The position numbers and the translations under genes are program-made. From the NCBI GenBank assembly GCA_035275845.1, contig DATEMD010000160.1, forward strand, positions 1-31,164: DNA of 31,164 bases. Direction: 5' to 3'. This document shows positions 1 to 7,556 of this stretch, piece by piece. The notes under the pieces were generated by a model that searched no databases, was not told where the DNA came from, and worked only from the letters and a program-made list of their open reading frames with translations. The DNA is from REEB95 sp035275845. Its GTDB lineage: Bacteria > Pseudomonadota > Alphaproteobacteria > ATCC43930 > CGMCC-115725. Each line of letters starts with the position of its first letter. Position 1 is the first letter of the stretch.

Positions 1-261
1 TTGGCGACGCCGATCATCGTCGCGACGTCGCTCGCCGTCGGCGAGATCATCTTGCTGGAATCGGTGCTGAGCTTCCTCGGTCTGGGCATCGCGCCGCCGC
101 TCGCCAGCTGGGGCAACATGCTAACCGGCGCGGAGGAAACCATCGCGCTGGCGCCGATGCTCGCCGTTTATCCGGGCGCGCTGATCTTCCTGACGGTGAT
201 GGCGTGCAACCTGCTCGGCGACGGGCTGCAACAGGCGCTCGATCCGCGCCAACGACGCTGA
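1..261 (+). CDS. ABC transporter permease, DppC/OppC type (C-terminal fragment)
   Basis: This is the last 86 residues of an inner-membrane permease of a peptide/nickel ABC importer; the 5' part lies outside the window, so the first codon (TTG) is probably not the true start. The sequence shows two hydrophobic segments (about residues 10-30 and 52-72). It also has the family's ending: ESVLSFLGLG, then PP..SWGNML, then an amphipathic stretch, then NLLGDGL..ALDPR. That ending is typical of the DppC/OppC/NikC half of the heterodimeric channel (known for the BPD_transp_1 family). The partner permease and ATPases would normally lie upstream or downstream. Downstream there is no ATPase on this strand, so this is the last gene of its operon here. 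The substrate cannot be told from this piece. Confidence 0.92.
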   Translation: MATPIIVATSLAVGEIILLESVLSFLGLGIAPPLASWGNMLTGAEETIALAPMLAVYPGALIFLTVMACNLLGDGLQQALDPRQRR

Positions 262-262
262 G

Positions 263-439
263 CTATTCCTCGTCGGCCGGCGGTGGGTCGTAGAACATCG
301 ACGATTGACGCCGCTGCCCGGCTACGCGCGGATGACGCCGCAAGCGGTCGATGACGCGGCGGCGATATTCTGGGTCGGCGACGACCCGGTCCATGTCGAG
401 ATTGGCGAAATCCTTGTCGTCGAGCGGCGACCCGGGCAT
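263..439 (-). CDS. small hypothetical protein, charged, 58 aa
   Basis: This is a short reading frame facing the ABC permease, separated from its stop by a single base. I do not recognise the family. The ATG at 439 is preferred over an upstream TTG at 493, because the extra 18 residues are proline/arginine rich and look like read-through of non-coding DNA. A purine-rich GAAAG lies about 7 bases ahead of the ATG. The protein begins MPGSPLDDKDFANLDMDRVV, continues with DPEYRRRVIDRLRR, and ends with PPPADEE. The middle reads like two short amphipathic helices, with no membrane segment or cysteine. The balanced acidic/basic composition differs from the Arg/Pro/Ala-rich shadow frames nearby, which is why I accept it as a probable gene. 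The function is unknown. Confidence 0.55.
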   Translation of the reverse strand: MPGSPLDDKDFANLDMDRVVADPEYRRRVIDRLRRHPRVAGQRRQSSMFYDPPPADEE

Positions 440-754
440 GCGTGGCTTTCGGTCAGACGGGAACGGCGGTGGGGAAGGATGGAACCGCGCCAATGGACCA
501 CGCCAGCACCAAGTTGCGCAAGACTGTCACAATCTGTGGATAGACTTGTGGACAAGCTTCCGGACAGATTTCTCGTACCACCCGATCGGCGAAGCGCTCG
601 AACCGCTTCCCGGTCGGCCTGCGACGGGATGCCGCAGCTGCCCGCCCGGTCGGTTGCGCGACTCAGCCCTGTCACCGCACGGGTTTGACGGCAGCCGCCG
701 CCGCAGCCGATAGTAGCCACGCCTTCTTCCGCACCGATCGTAAGGATTTCTGCC
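440..754. other. gene-free interval with two DnaA-box-like sequences
   Basis: This stretch of about 315 bases lies between the small unknown gene and the aminotransferase. All frames through it are Arg/Ser/Pro-rich and look non-coding. It should hold the promoters of both flanking divergent genes, but I could not place convincing -35/-10 pairs. The clearest signal is a pair of DnaA-box-like sequences at 535-555. A Shine-Dalgarno-like TAAGGA at 741-746 belongs to the aminotransferase at 755. Confidence 0.6.
535..555 (-). promoter_or_regulatory. paired DnaA-box-like sites
   Basis: TGTGGATAG (535-543) and TGTGGACAA (547-555) read on the minus strand as CTATCCACA and TTGTCCACA. Each differs by one base from the general DnaA box TTWTNCACA, they share the same orientation, and their starts are 12 bases apart. 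This could be a DnaA-responsive promoter element, a fragment of an origin region, or chance. I see no further boxes and no strongly A+T-rich unwinding element nearby, so I do not call an origin. Confidence 0.35.
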
Positions 755-2149
755 ATGCAGCGAGGCAACTCCGCCGCGAGCCGCGACATCGCCTTCCATC
801 TACACCCCTATTCCAACCACCGCCGGCTGGAGCGCCAGGGCGAACTGCTGGTGACCGAGGGCAAGGGCGTCCGGGTCAAGGACGAAGCGGGAAAGGAATA
901 CATCGAAGGCTGCGCCGGCCTGTGGTGCACGTCGCTCGGCTTCGGCGAAGAGCGCCTGATCGAGGCGGCCGCCCGGCAGATGCGCAAGCTCAGCTTCTAT
1001 CACTCGTTTCACCACAAATCGCACGACGTGGTCGGCGAGCTGGCCGAACGGCTCATCGCCATGATGCCGGTGAAGATGTCGCACGCGTTCTTCAACAACT
1101 CGGGCTCCGAGGCGAACGATACCGCGGTCAAGATCGTCTGGTACTACAACAACGCGCGCGGCCGGCCGCGCAAAAAGAAGATCATCGCCCGCTTCAAGAG
1201 CTATCACGGCGTCACCGTGGCGAGCGCGAGCCTGTCGGGTTTGCCCAACAATCACCGCTCGTTCGATCTGCCGATCGCCAATATCCGGCACACCGATTGC
1301 CCGCATCATTATCGCTTCGCGCATCCGGGCGAGAGCGAGGAGGATTTCGCCACGCGGCTGGCGGAGAATCTCGACCTGATGATCCAGCGCGAGGATCCTG
1401 AGACGGTTGGCGCCTTCATCGCCGAGCCGGTGATGGGCGCCGGCGGCGTCATCGTGCCGCCGCGCACCTATTACGAAAAAATCCAAAAGGTGCTGAAGAA
1501 GCACGATGTGCTGTTCATCGCCGACGAGGTCATCACCGGCTTCGGCCGCACCGGCAAGATGTTCGGCACCGAGACTTTCGACCTCAACCCCGACATCATC
1601 ACGGTCGCCAAGGCGCTGTCCTCGGCTTACCTGCCGATCTCGGCAACCGTGGTCAACGAACCGATCTATCAGGCGCTGGCCGACGAAAGCGACAAGATCG
1701 GCATCTTCGCGCACGGCTACACCTATTCGGGCCACCCGGTGTGCTGCGCCGTGGCGATCGAAACCCTCAAGATCTACGAGGAACGCGACATCGTCGGCCA
1801 CGTCCAGAAGGTCGCGCCGCGGCTCCAGAACGGGTTGCGCCAGCGTTTCGCCAACCATCCGCTGGTCGGCGAGATCCGCGGCCTCGGCCTTGTCGCCGGC
1901 GTCGAGCTGGTCGCGGACAAGACGACCAAGGCGCCATTCGATCCCAGTCAAGGCGCGGGCAACATCCTGACAGCCGAGATCAACAAACACGGCCTGATCC
2001 TGCGACAGATCGGCGACGCCCAGGCCTTCGCGCCGCCATTGGTGATCAGCGAAGGGGAAATCGACGAGATGCTCGACCGGTTCGGCAAGGCCTTGGACGA
2101 CACCGCGGCGCGGCTGTCGCCGCGACAACGGGCCTCATTGCGGGCCTGA
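755..2149 (+). CDS. class III (omega) aminotransferase, PLP-dependent
   Basis: This is a cytoplasmic fold-type I aminotransferase of 464 residues, the usual length for the omega-amino acid:pyruvate transaminase group. Visible motifs are the phosphate-binding NNSGSEANDTA (about 114-124), the cofactor aspartate in ADEVITGFGRTGKMFGTE (D257), and the Schiff-base lysine in DIITVAKALSSAYLPISA (K286). TYSGHPVCCAVA, typical of the class, follows. Such enzymes move an amino group from amines or omega-amino acids (for example beta-alanine, putrescine, taurine or aromatic amines) to pyruvate or a keto acid; the substrate cannot be fixed from sequence alone. The start ATG at 755 has TAAGGA 8 bases upstream. 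It lies just ahead of hemA, also PLP-dependent, but hemA appears to have its own promoter. Confidence 0.93.
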   Translation: MQRGNSAASRDIAFHLHPYSNHRRLERQGELLVTEGKGVRVKDEAGKEYIEGCAGLWCTSLGFGEERLIEAAARQMRKLSFYHSFHHKSHDVVGELAERLIAMMPVKMSHAFFNNSGSEANDTAVKIVWYYNNARGRPRKKKIIARFKSYHGVTVASASLSGLPNNHRSFDLPIANIRHTDCPHHYRFAHPGESEEDFATRLAENLDLMIQREDPETVGAFIAEPVMGAGGVIVPPRTYYEKIQKVLKKHDVLFIADEVITGFGRTGKMFGTETFDLNPDIITVAKALSSAYLPISATVVNEPIYQALADESDKIGIFAHGYTYSGHPVCCAVAIETLKIYEERDIVGHVQKVAPRLQNGLRQRFANHPLVGEIRGLGLVAGVELVADKTTKAPFDPSQGAGNILTAEINKHGLILRQIGDAQAFAPPLVISEGEIDEMLDRFGKALDDTAARLSPRQRASLRA

Positions 2150-2174
2150 CGCGGAGCCCGTAAGCATCTATAAT
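2146..2174 (+). promoter_or_regulatory. sigma70-type promoter for hemA
   Basis: A perfect -10 hexamer TATAAT (2169-2174) is preceded, with a 17-base spacer, by CTGACG (2146-2151), which matches four of the six TTGACA positions. Transcription would begin near 2181 and leave a leader of about 29 bases before the hemA ATG at 2210. The -35 overlaps the stop codon of the upstream aminotransferase. Confidence 0.55.
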
Positions 2175-2209
2175 CACTCGATAGTTTGACAGAAGGGCGC
2201 TTTCCCGCG

Positions 2210-3415
2210 ATGGATTTCGAGGCCTTCTTCAAGATCCGGCTCGACGCGCTGAAAGCCGAAGGCCGCTATCGCGTGTTCACCGGCATTGCGCGCCGCGCCG
2301 GCGCGTTTCCGCGCGCGCGGGACCATGCGCGTGGCGGCGAAATCACCGTCTGGTGCTCGAACGACTATCTCGGCATGGGTCAGCATCCCGACGTGCTGGC
2401 GGCGATGCGCGACGCCCTCGCCCAGACTGGCGCCGGCGCTGGCGGTACGCGCAACATCTCGGGCACGACCCATTACCATGTTGCGCTTGAACGCGAGCTC
2501 GCCGAGCTACATCGCAAGCCTGCGGCGCTGGTCTTCACCTCGGGCTACGTCGCCAACGAGGCCGCGCTGGCGACGCTGGGGTCGCAGCTGCCCGGCTGCA
2601 TCGTCTTTTCCGACGCACTGAACCACGCGTCGATGATCCAAGGCATCCGGCACAGCCGCGCGGACAAGGTCATCTTCCAGCACAATGATCCCGCCGATCT
2701 CGAACGCCTGCTCAAGGCCGCCGATCCGGCGCGTGCCAAGCTGGTGGCATTTGAGTCCGTCTACTCGATGGACGGCGACATCGCGCCCATTGGAGAGCTT
2801 TGCGAAGTCGCCAAGCGTTACGGCGCCCTCACCTATCTCGACGAGGTGCACGCCGTTGGCCTGTACGGCGCGCGCGGCGCCGGGGTCGCCGAGCGTGACG
2901 GCGTGTTGGATCGCGTCGACCTCGTCCAGGGCACGCTCGCCAAGGCCTTCGGCCTGATGGGCGGCTATGTCGCCGCCTCGGCGACGCTGGTTGATTTCCT
3001 GCGCAGCTATGCACCCGGCTTTATCTTCACAACGGCGCTGCCGCCGGCGATTGCTGCCGGTGCGGTCGCCAGCATCCGCTACGTCAAAAGCGCGACCGAG
3101 CTGCGCCAGCAGCACCAGGAGCGCGCCGCGCGCCTGAAACAGCGCCTCGCCGCAGCGAAGCTGCCCGTGATGGCGAGCGACAGCCATATCGTGCCGGTGC
3201 TGATCGGCGACGCGCGGCTGTGCAAGCAGGCGGCGGACGATCTGCTCGAACGCCATCGCATCTACGTCCAGCCGATCAATTATCCGACCGTGCCGCGTGG
3301 CGGTGAGCGTCTGCGTTTCACGCCGACGCCACTGCATACGGACGCCGACATCGACACGTTGGTTGCGGCTCTGTCCGACGTCTGGTCGCGCCTGCCGATC
3401 CGCCGCGTCGCCTGA
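2210..3415 (+). CDS. hemA: 5-aminolevulinate synthase
   Basis: This enzyme catalyses the PLP-dependent condensation of glycine with succinyl-CoA to 5-aminolevulinate, the committed step of haem and other tetrapyrroles by the Shemin pathway. It is a hallmark of Alphaproteobacteria. The protein has 401 residues, the normal size. It shows WCSNDYLGMGQHP (48-60), GAGAGGTRNISGTTHYH (74-90), DEVHAVGLYGARGAG (211-225) and the PLP lysine in GTLAKAFGLMGGY (K245). I chose the ATG at 2210 because family members begin MD[YF]EAFF; an upstream TTG at 2186 would add eight unconserved residues. AGAAGGG at 2191-2197 may be its ribosome site, although somewhat distant. It is followed after 22 bases by a PadR-like regulator gene. 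Confidence 0.97.
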   Translation: MDFEAFFKIRLDALKAEGRYRVFTGIARRAGAFPRARDHARGGEITVWCSNDYLGMGQHPDVLAAMRDALAQTGAGAGGTRNISGTTHYHVALERELAELHRKPAALVFTSGYVANEAALATLGSQLPGCIVFSDALNHASMIQGIRHSRADKVIFQHNDPADLERLLKAADPARAKLVAFESVYSMDGDIAPIGELCEVAKRYGALTYLDEVHAVGLYGARGAGVAERDGVLDRVDLVQGTLAKAFGLMGGYVAASATLVDFLRSYAPGFIFTTALPPAIAAGAVASIRYVKSATELRQQHQERAARLKQRLAAAKLPVMASDSHIVPVLIGDARLCKQAADDLLERHRIYVQPINYPTVPRGGERLRFTPTPLHTDADIDTLVAALSDVWSRLPIRRVA

Positions 3416-3437
3416 ACCGTTGCGTGGAACGCACCCG

Positions 3438-3962
3438 GTGTTCCGCGACCAGCCGCTGATTCCCGCCGAGGCGATCAAGCTGGTGGCGCTCGGCTTTCTC
3501 GCCGACAGCCCGCGGCGCTATGGCGATCTCGCCGCTCAAATCCGTCAATTCACCGGCCGCATCGCCGCGCCATCGCTCGACCTCATGGGCATGTCGCTCG
3601 AAGCGTTGATCGTCGAAGGCCTGGCGGCGGCCAGCGACGGCAAGGGCATGGCCGACAATGCGCGGCTAAGCCTGACGCCGGCCGGGCGCACCGCGCTGAC
3701 CAGCTTGTTGCAAGCGCGCCTCAAGGGGCCTCTTGGTGATTTCACCCGTTTGGCGCTGCTGCTCAAGCTGCGCTTCCTGCACCATCTCGGCCCCGCCGAG
3801 CGCGCAGCCCAAGTCGCGCAGATCGCCGAGATCGTCGAGGACGAGATCAACCGGCTCAATGAGCTACGCAAATCCGATGCTGACGCTGCGCAACCGTATC
3901 TCGATTGGCTCGATGCCGACATCGCCCAGCTTCAGGGCAAGCTGACGCGGCTAGAGCGATAA
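3438..3962 (+). CDS. PadR-like winged-helix regulator
   Basis: This is a 174-residue cytoplasmic protein. The N-terminal part (IPAEAIKLVALGFLADSPRRYGDLAAQI..., then SLEALIVEGLAAA, then LSLTPAGRTAL) follows the PadR winged-helix layout: a first helix, a recognition region, and a wing ending in the LTxAGRxxL signature. The C-terminal half is helical and charged (EIVEDEINRLNELRK, then YLDWLDADIAQLQGKL), like the dimerising coiled region of PadR proteins. GTG at 3438 is preferred as start because the upstream frame overlaps hemA and reads as Arg/Ser-rich shadow; a weak TGGA lies about 9 bases ahead. Its position 22 bases after hemA suggests co-transcription and perhaps a role in haem control, but this is inference. 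No ligand-binding domain is visible. A related winged-helix family is the main alternative. Confidence 0.65.
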   Translation: MFRDQPLIPAEAIKLVALGFLADSPRRYGDLAAQIRQFTGRIAAPSLDLMGMSLEALIVEGLAAASDGKGMADNARLSLTPAGRTALTSLLQARLKGPLGDFTRLALLLKLRFLHHLGPAERAAQVAQIAEIVEDEINRLNELRKSDADAAQPYLDWLDADIAQLQGKLTRLER

Positions 3963-3984
3963 GCGCACGCCGTACGGCCGAATT

Positions 3985-4725
3985 TCAGTAGAGGTGCTGC
4001 CCGCCGGTGACGAAAATTTCGGTGCCGGTGACGTAAGCCGATTCCGGCGAGCATAGATAGAAAATCGTCGCCGCCACATCCTCGGGCGTGCCGAGACGAT
4101 GCAGCGGAATCCGCGGCAGCAACACTTCGGTCTCGGGCGATAGCATCGCGGTCTCGATTTCGCCCGGCGCCACGGCGTTGACCCGGATGCCGAGCTCGGC
4201 GAATTCGGCAGCCATCTCGCGCGTCAGCGCCGACAGCGCCGCCTTGGACGTTGAATAGGCCGAGCCGGCGAAGGGATGGACGGCGTGACCGGCGATCGAG
4301 GTGACGTTGACGATCGTCCCCTTTCCCTTACTCAACAGCCCAGCGAGGCCGCGCGCCAGCATCACCGGCGTGAAAAAATTGAGCTGAAACACCTGGCGCC
4401 AATCGGCGAGATCGCCGTTGAGGCAGCCGAGCCGTTCCTTGAACGGCGTTTTCGGCGAGACGCCGGCGTTGTTGACCAGCGCGTGCAGCGGTGCCTCGCC
4501 GAGCTCTTGCAACACCGCGCCGACAAACCCTTCGACCGCCTGGGTTTGCGACAGGTCGGCGGTGATGTGCTGCGTCCAGTTGGGATCGCGCCTGCATTCG
4601 GGCGGCACCGCCTCACGCGACGAGGTGATGACGCGCCAGCCGGCATCGCTGAAGCGTTTCACCGTGGCATGGCCGATACCGCGGCTTGCTCCAGTCAGCA
4701 GGATGGTTTTGCGTTCGGCGCTCAT
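3985..4725 (-). CDS. SDR-family NAD(P)-dependent oxidoreductase
   Basis: This is a classical short-chain dehydrogenase/reductase of 246 residues, close to the standard length. The cofactor loop TGASRGIG (11-18), NNAG (85-88), the catalytic serine in NVTSIAG (S143) and the YSTSK pair (Y157, K161) are all intact, so it should be active. The C-terminus ends with YVTGTEIFVTGGQHLY, close to the FabG-type tail GxxxxVDGG but with T in place of D. The substrate is unknown; FabG-like 3-ketoacyl reductase activity is possible, but the true fabG lies at the far end of the window. It is the third gene of an apparent pdxH-CDF-SDR unit, 41 bases after the CDF gene. It converges on the PadR-like gene across a 22-base gap. 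Confidence 0.9.
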   Translation of the reverse strand: MSAERKTILLTGASRGIGHATVKRFSDAGWRVITSSREAVPPECRRDPNWTQHITADLSQTQAVEGFVGAVLQELGEAPLHALVNNAGVSPKTPFKERLGCLNGDLADWRQVFQLNFFTPVMLARGLAGLLSKGKGTIVNVTSIAGHAVHPFAGSAYSTSKAALSALTREMAAEFAELGIRVNAVAPGEIETAMLSPETEVLLPRIPLHRLGTPEDVAATIFYLCSPESAYVTGTEIFVTGGQHLY

Positions 4726-4766
4726 GCGCCGAGATTAGGGGGCCGGCGGCGCAAAAGAAAGCAAGC

Positions 4767-5693
4767 TCACCGAGTATAGGCCGCGCGCGGCTCGCTGATG
4801 CCGGCGGGGTCCTGGTGGATCATCACTTCGGAGCGCGGAAAAGCCGCGAGGATCTGCGCTTCGACCTCGTCGGCGATCTGATGCGCCTGGGTCAACGGCA
4901 AATTGCCGTCCATCTCGAGGTGTATCTGAATGAACGAGATCGGTCCGGCGGCGCGCGTCTTCATGTCGTGCACCGCCCGCACCTCGGGATGCGCCAGCGC
5001 GATCGCGCGGATACGCTCGCGCTCGGCATCGGGCAGTTCGCGGTCCATGAGCTGGACGATGGCGCGGTTTGCAACCTGCCAGGCGCCCCAGATGATCCAC
5101 AGTGCGATGGCGCCACCGAAGATCGGATCGATCAGCACGTAGCCGAATTCCACCGTCAGCAGCAACGCCGCGATCACCGCCAGGTTGAGCACCAGGTCGG
5201 CGCGGTAGTGGAAGGCATCGATGCTGATCACCAGCGAGCCGGTGCGCTTGACCACCGAACGTTGGTAAAGCACCAGTGCCAGCGTCGTCACGACGGCGAA
5301 GGCCATCACCGCCAGGCCGGCCACGGTGTTGGTGATCGGCTCCGGATGGATCAAGTGCTGGATCGCCTCGATCAGCAGCAGCACGGCCGAGCCGGCGATG
5401 AACGCCGCCTGGCCGAGGCTCGCCAGCGGTTCGGCCTTGCCGTGGCCGAAGCGATGCTCGCGGTCGGGCGGCACCAACGCTTGGCGCACGGCGATCAGGT
5501 TCGCCAGCGACGCGGCCCCGTCGAGCAGCGAATCGATCAAGCTCGACAGCAGGCTCACCGAATTGGTCTCGACCCAGGCGCCGAGCTTGACCGCGACCAG
5601 CAGCCCCGCAACCGAGATCGAGGCGTAGGTCGCGCGGCGCATCAACGTACCGACGCGCTCCATCGATTCCGGCTGCGGAATCGCCTCGCTCAT
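4767..5693 (-). CDS. cation diffusion facilitator (FieF-like metal efflux)
   Basis: This inner-membrane proton-coupled exporter of divalent metals (zinc, iron or similar) has 308 residues, the normal CDF length. The four family metal ligands of the transport site are visible: D54 and D58 in SLIDSLLDGAASLAN, and H162 and D166 in SIDAFHYRADLVLN. This DD-HD set is the one known for the FieF type, whereas strict zinc transporters such as ZnT have HD-HD. HRFGHGKAEPLASLGQAAF (80-98) is the usual conserved cytoplasmic stretch. The C-terminal third (from about residue 210) is the cytoplasmic dimerisation domain, with IHLEMDGNLPLTQAHQIADE. Its ATG overlaps the pdxH stop by four bases (ATGA), which suggests translational coupling. 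Confidence 0.92.
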   Translation of the reverse strand: MSEAIPQPESMERVGTLMRRATYASISVAGLLVAVKLGAWVETNSVSLLSSLIDSLLDGAASLANLIAVRQALVPPDREHRFGHGKAEPLASLGQAAFIAGSAVLLLIEAIQHLIHPEPITNTVAGLAVMAFAVVTTLALVLYQRSVVKRTGSLVISIDAFHYRADLVLNLAVIAALLLTVEFGYVLIDPIFGGAIALWIIWGAWQVANRAIVQLMDRELPDAERERIRAIALAHPEVRAVHDMKTRAAGPISFIQIHLEMDGNLPLTQAHQIADEVEAQILAAFPRSEVMIHQDPAGISEPRAAYTR

Positions 5694-6277
5694 GGAAACA
5701 GCCTTTCGCTGCGCCAGCCCTTGCCGTCGCGAATATAGGCCTCGCGATCATGCAGCCGATGCGGGCCGAAGGTCCAGAATTCGAAATAATCCGGCGCCAG
5801 GCGATAGCCCGACCAGAATTCCGGCCGCGGCACGGTCGTGTCGGCGAAGCGCTTTTGGGCATCGTGGAAACGCGCCTCGAGCGCAGCGCGGTTTTCGACC
5901 GGCTGCGACTGGCGCGACGCCCAGGCGGCAAGCTGGCTCTCGCGTGGCCGCGATGCGAAATAGGCGTCGGCCTCGGCCGGCGACACGGCTTCGATCGTGC
6001 CTTCGACGCGCACCTGGCGCGCCAACGACTTCCAATGGAACAGCAGCGCGGCACGCGGGTTGTTGGCAAGCTCGTTCGCCTTGCGACTGCCGAAATTGGT
6101 GTAGAAGACGAAGCCCCGTTCGTCCGACGCCTTGACGAGCACCATGCGCGCCGCCGGCCGGCCGTCGCGCGTCGATGTCGCCAACGTCGCCGCTTCGGGC
6201 TCGGATGGCTCTTTCGCCTTGGCGTCGGCGAAGACGCGCGCGAATTGCTGGAACGGTTGCGAAAAGGGGATGGTCAC
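5690..6277 (-). CDS. pdxH: pyridoxamine 5'-phosphate oxidase
   Basis: This FMN-dependent oxidase converts pyridoxine or pyridoxamine 5'-phosphate to pyridoxal 5'-phosphate, the last step of the de novo and salvage B6 pathways. It has 195 residues, slightly shorter than the E. coli protein at the N-terminus, as in many alphaproteobacteria. Family stretches include ATLATSTRDGRPAARMVLVK, GFVFYTNFGSRKANELA, AALLFHWKSLARQVRVEG, and the end stretch PRPEFWSGYRLAPDYFEFW..HRLHDR, with the C-terminal LFP in place of the common LAP. The first gene of the unit, it starts after the ompA-type terminator; GAGG lies about 12 bases ahead of the ATG. The window also has pdxA and two PLP enzymes. Confidence 0.96.
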   Translation of the reverse strand: MTIPFSQPFQQFARVFADAKAKEPSEPEAATLATSTRDGRPAARMVLVKASDERGFVFYTNFGSRKANELANNPRAALLFHWKSLARQVRVEGTIEAVSPAEADAYFASRPRESQLAAWASRQSQPVENRAALEARFHDAQKRFADTTVPRPEFWSGYRLAPDYFEFWTFGPHRLHDREAYIRDGKGWRSERLFP

Positions 6278-6335
6278 GGCTGCCTCGCGGCCGACACCAT
6301 AGAGCCGCCGCCCCGGCTTTTTCCACCCCGTGCAG

Positions 6336-6370
6336 AAAAAAAGAAGGCCCGGTGTGGGATCCGGGCCTTC
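6336..6370 (-). terminator. Rho-independent terminator of the OmpA-family gene
   Basis: A perfect 10-base inverted repeat, GAAGGCCCGG (6343-6352) and CCGGGCCTTC (6361-6370), has an 8-base loop. Read on the minus strand it is followed by a run of seven T (A tract at 6336-6342). It begins 24 bases after the OmpA-family stop codon and separates that gene from pdxH. Confidence 0.92.
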
Positions 6371-6393
6371 CTTCGTGCTCCCCCAAGATGCGT

Positions 6394-7494
6394 TTACGGA
6401 ATGACGATCTCGACGCGCCGGTTTTGCGGCTCGCGCACGCCATCGGGCGTCGGCACACGCGGATTGGCCTCGCCTTCCCAGGTGACGCCGATATCGGCAT
6501 CCGGCACGCCGAGCGCTATCAATGCGCTGCGTACCGTCTCGGCGCGTGCCTTCGACAAGGCAAGATTGTAGCGCGACGAGCCGGACGTGTCGGTGTGGCC
6601 GGTCAGCTTGAGCTCGGTCTTACCGTTCTGCTGGAACGCGGCGGCCGCGGCAGCGACCACGTCGTGTCCCTGCGGCGTCAGCGCGGCGCTATTGAGGTTG
6701 AAGAAGACGATATAGGTCAGCGGCGACGGAGGCGGCGGCACTGCTGGAACCGGTTGCACCACGGGTGGCCCGGCTTGCGGCGCCGGCTGATAGGCTGGCG
6801 GACCCGGCTGCACTTCGGGCGTCGGCTGCGGCACGCCGAAGTACCAGGTCAAGCTGGCGAGCACGTTGTGGCTTTCGTTCTTGAGACCGAGACGGCCGCC
6901 GGATGAGGCGGCGAACGACGGATCGACGGTCGCGAAATAGCGATACTCGAGACCGAGCGCCAGGTTGGGCAGAACCATATAGTTGACGCCCACGATCGGT
7001 TCGTACGCGAAGACGGTGTCGGACGAGTTGGCTAACGTCGTGCCATTGGCGCGCAAATTGTCGAGCGTGACGTGCGACGCGCCGACGCCGATGCCGATAT
7101 ACGGCACGAAGGGCGTGCCGGTGCGCAAATCCCACAACGCCCGGGCCATGCCCGACGTGTTCTTGACCGAACCGCCCACCGCGCTCGCGGGCACATTATT
7201 CACGTCGACTGACTTGATGCCGGAATTGCTGAAATCGAGACCGAGTTCGAGGCGCAGCTGATCGAGCTTCCAGCCGATCGCGCCGCCGACGACATAGCCC
7301 TCTTTCTGCTCGGTGGTGACCGAGGTGCCAGTGGTGCTATTGCCGGTCATGTCGTTCATATGCGACCAGCCACCTTCGCCGCGAACGTAAGGACCATTCG
7401 GTCCGGTTCCCGGGGAGCCGAAGGTTTGGGCGAAGGCCGGCACGGCCAGCGCGCACAGCGCCAAACTCAAAGCCGAAGCACGCACGAAATTCAT
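6394..7494 (-). CDS. OmpA-family outer-membrane protein with peptidoglycan-binding domain
   Basis: This is a 366-residue exported protein. Residues 1-22 form a signal peptide with hydrophobic core and cleavage after AFA. Residues of about 30-215 alternate polar and hydrophobic strands like an 8-stranded barrel (GPYVRGEGGWSHMND, PFVPYIGIGVGASHV, ALGLEYRYFATVDPS, LASLTWYFG). A proline-rich linker (about 220-255) follows, then an OmpA C-terminal domain with IVFFNLNSAALTPQG, LKLTGHTDTSGSSRYN and EPQNRRVEIVI. The aspartate of GHTD and the arginine of NRRVEI are the known diaminopimelate-binding pair. It should anchor the outer membrane to peptidoglycan. The ATG at 7494 has a strong GAGGAG 7 bases upstream; a longer frame adds 24 non-signal residues and is rejected. 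It is monocistronic, with an A+T-rich leader and a strong terminator, as expected for an abundant surface protein. Confidence 0.93.
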   Translation of the reverse strand: MNFVRASALSLALCALAVPAFAQTFGSPGTGPNGPYVRGEGGWSHMNDMTGNSTTGTSVTTEQKEGYVVGGAIGWKLDQLRLELGLDFSNSGIKSVDVNNVPASAVGGSVKNTSGMARALWDLRTGTPFVPYIGIGVGASHVTLDNLRANGTTLANSSDTVFAYEPIVGVNYMVLPNLALGLEYRYFATVDPSFAASSGGRLGLKNESHNVLASLTWYFGVPQPTPEVQPGPPAYQPAPQAGPPVVQPVPAVPPPPSPLTYIVFFNLNSAALTPQGHDVVAAAAAAFQQNGKTELKLTGHTDTSGSSRYNLALSKARAETVRSALIALGVPDADIGVTWEGEANPRVPTPDGVREPQNRRVEIVIP

Positions 7495-7533
7495 CGCGAT
7501 CTCCTCGCCGACGCAATTCGGGATTGCGGGCGG

Positions 7534-7556
7534 CAGGATTATTGTGGTTAATCCTG
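7534..7556. promoter_or_regulatory. perfect 8-base dyad upstream of the OmpA-family gene
   Basis: CAGGATTA (7534-7541) and TAATCCTG (7549-7556) are exact inverted repeats with a 7-base spacer, 40 bases ahead of the OmpA-family ATG. They could be a repressor/activator operator or a stem-loop in the mRNA leader that affects stability. There is no T tract on the minus strand after it, so a terminator is unlikely. Confidence 0.5.

Noticed and set aside
535..555. full replication origin
   Set aside because: Only two DnaA-like boxes are seen, with no A+T-rich unwinding element or further boxes nearby.
800..2128. 442-residue open frame on the minus strand
   Set aside because: It is antisense to the aminotransferase. 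Its composition is Arg/Asp/Ala/His-rich with no motif, as expected for a high-GC shadow frame.
2507..3478. 323-residue frame antisense to hemA
   Set aside because: The hemA protein is unmistakable in the opposite strand, and the frame has shadow-type composition.
3969..3978. perfect palindrome GCCGTACGGC between convergent genes
   Set aside because: There is no loop and no T tract, so it is a poor terminator; 10-base palindromes occur by chance in GC-rich DNA.
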